A DNA stretch of 6,689 nt from contig DNHA01000084.1 of assembly GCA_003486025.1 (NCBI GenBank), positions 1-6,689 of the forward strand. The letters are read 5' to 3'. This document shows positions 5,665-6,689 of this stretch, one piece after another (positions within the stretch are counted from its first letter, which is position 1; each line of letters begins with the position of its first letter). Below the pieces are notes generated by a model. The model searched no databases, had not been told where the DNA came from, and was given only the letters and a program-made list of their open reading frames with translations. A program made the position numbers and the translations under genes. This stretch comes from Micrococcaceae bacterium (GTDB lineage Bacteria; Actinomycetota; Actinomycetes; Actinomycetales; Micrococcaceae).

Positions 5665-6689
5665 TCACGGCCTGACAGCCAGCCTGCTCGGCGCGGGAAA
5701 GGTGATCAGCTGGCGGATGGTACTGCCGTCGGCAAGTTGGTCAAAAGCCTCATTGATTTCGCTCAACTCATTATTTCCGCACAGTAGTCTTTCCACCGGG
5801 AGCAAGCCGCTGCGCCAGAGACTTTCATAGTAGGGAATGTCCCGGGCAGGGATTGCCGAGCCTAGATATGAGCCGATGATGGTACGCGCCGAACTAGTCA
5901 GGGCCAGCGGTTCGATTTCAGCCAACGCCCCAGGCGGAGGAAGCCCCACGGTGACAGTGGTTCCTCCGGGCGCCGTAGCCCGCACCGCGGTTTCAAAGGC
6001 CCGCGGGTGCCCGGCCGCTTCGATGACCACGTCGGCGGTAATTTCCGCGTTCGCTAGCTGCTGCGGGGTATAAGCCTCGCTGGCACCAAACTCCAACGCG
6101 CTGTTTAACTTGCCGGGGTTCATGTCCACGGCAATCAGCCGAGCCGGCTCCGGCCACTTTGCACTCTGCGCGATGGCCACCAGCAAGGCGGCCATCCCGA
6201 CCCCTCCCAACCCAATCACCATCAGCGTTTGACCGGGTTCCGGTTTGCCCGCATTTAATAGTGCTCCACCTCCGGTGAGCACCGCGCAGCCTAAGACCGC
6301 GGCCACTTCGGCCGGCACGTCCTGACCGACCGGGACCACCGAACGCCGGTCAAGTACCGCATGACTAGCAAATGCAGAGACGCCTAAATGGTGGTTGACC
6401 GGTTGCCCAACACTGGACAGACGTCTGGTTCCGGTGAGCAATTCTCCTGCTGCATTGCTCGCACTTCCCGCGGTGCATGGCAGTTTGCCACCGGTGGCGC
6501 AGGCGGCGCATTTTTCGCAGCGCGGCAGAAATACGCTCACCACGCGTTGGCCCAGATGCAGATCGGTGACTCCCTCGCCGAGCATCTCGATGACGCCGCA
6601 GGCTTCATGTCCGAGCACCATTGGCAATGGACGCGGCCGGTTGCCTTCGATGACCGAAAGATCCGAATGACAAAGACCAGCGGCCTCGA
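5665..6689 (-). CDS. Zinc-dependent alcohol dehydrogenase (MDR family), 5' end cut by window
   Basis: The frame is open to the right edge, with 340 visible residues and roughly 35-40 N-terminal residues missing. It should oxidise an alcohol or reduce an aldehyde with NAD(H). Catalytic zinc ligands are visible: C6 in GLCHSD, H27 in GHE, and C134 in LGCAVLTGG. The structural zinc site is C57-x2-C60-x2-C63-x7-C71. The Rossmann motif GLGGVG is at 159-164, and the acidic residue D188 after the second strand favours NAD over NADP. The tail GSYLGS...DIPYYESLWRSGLL is typical of class III-like or aryl-alcohol dehydrogenases; the substrate is not readable. TTG at 6627 could be mistaken for a start, but the first zinc ligand lies upstream of it, so it is internal. 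It is the first visible gene of the block with the phosphatase and ROK repressor. Confidence 0.92.
   Translation of the reverse strand, partial: EAAGLCHSDLSVIEGNRPRPLPMVLGHEACGVIEMLGEGVTDLHLGQRVVSVFLPRCEKCAACATGGKLPCTAGSASNAAGELLTGTRRLSSVGQPVNHHLGVSAFASHAVLDRRSVVPVGQDVPAEVAAVLGCAVLTGGGALLNAGKPEPGQTLMVIGLGGVGMAALLVAIAQSAKWPEPARLIAVDMNPGKLNSALEFGASEAYTPQQLANAEITADVVIEAAGHPRAFETAVRATAPGGTTVTVGLPPPGALAEIEPLALTSSARTIIGSYLGSAIPARDIPYYESLWRSGLLPVERLLCGNNELSEINEAFDQLADGSTIRQLITFPAPSRLAVRP

Noticed and set aside
6625..6627. TTG as the start of the alcohol dehydrogenase
   Set aside because: In-frame sequence upstream encodes GLCHSDLSVIEG with the first catalytic zinc Cys, so the gene continues past the right edge.
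1..6689. Mobile element, CRISPR array, tRNA or phage signature
   Set aside because: No transposase, integrase, direct repeat array, terminal inverted repeats or tRNA-like cloverleaf was seen on either strand.

Overview
The window looks like chromosomal DNA from a high-G+C actinobacterium, most likely a member of the Micrococcaceae (Arthrobacter / Glutamicibacter / Paenarthrobacter type). The reasons are G/C-rich third codon positions, a polyphosphate-type glucokinase, an MptpB-like tyrosine phosphatase and a hydrolase closely resembling Arthrobacter NylB. This assignment is inferred from gene content, not from a marker gene. The DNA is almost fully coding, with no gene-free stretch over 300 bases, and I see no RNA gene, CRISPR array, insertion sequence or phage element.

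Left part, plus strand (1-2022): the 3' two thirds or so of an ATP-grasp ligase-like gene, cut by the left edge, is followed after 86 bases by a complete serine hydrolase of the class C beta-lactamase fold. The hydrolase aligns along its full length with 6-aminohexanoate-dimer hydrolase (NylB) as I remember that sequence, including the Ser/Lys/Tyr catalytic set. A carboxylate-activating ligase next to an amidase/esterase suggests linked chemistry on an unknown amide or ester.

Right part, minus strand (read from 6689 down to 2026): a zinc-dependent alcohol dehydrogenase (cut by the right edge), a tyrosine phosphatase, a ROK-family repressor, a polyphosphate glucokinase and a Cof-type HAD phosphatase. 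The first three are tightly packed (13-base gap, then an ATGA stop/start overlap). The last two form a second tight pair (7-base gap, Shine-Dalgarno overlapping the upstream stop). Between these two blocks lies the only real regulatory gap of the minus-strand run (3665-3774). It holds promoter-like elements, a 25-bp imperfect palindrome over the -10 region that I propose as the ROK repressor's operator, a leader inverted repeat able to form a hairpin, and a strong Shine-Dalgarno before ppgK.

Working model: the repressor encoded just upstream senses a sugar or sugar phosphate and controls ppgK-HAD, a kinase/phosphatase pair acting on hexose and sugar phosphates. The plus- and minus-strand blocks converge with only 3 bases between stop codons and no visible terminator. 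The most noteworthy items are the NylB-like hydrolase with its ATP-grasp neighbour and the palindromic operator candidate. I do not see a clearly new multi-gene system.
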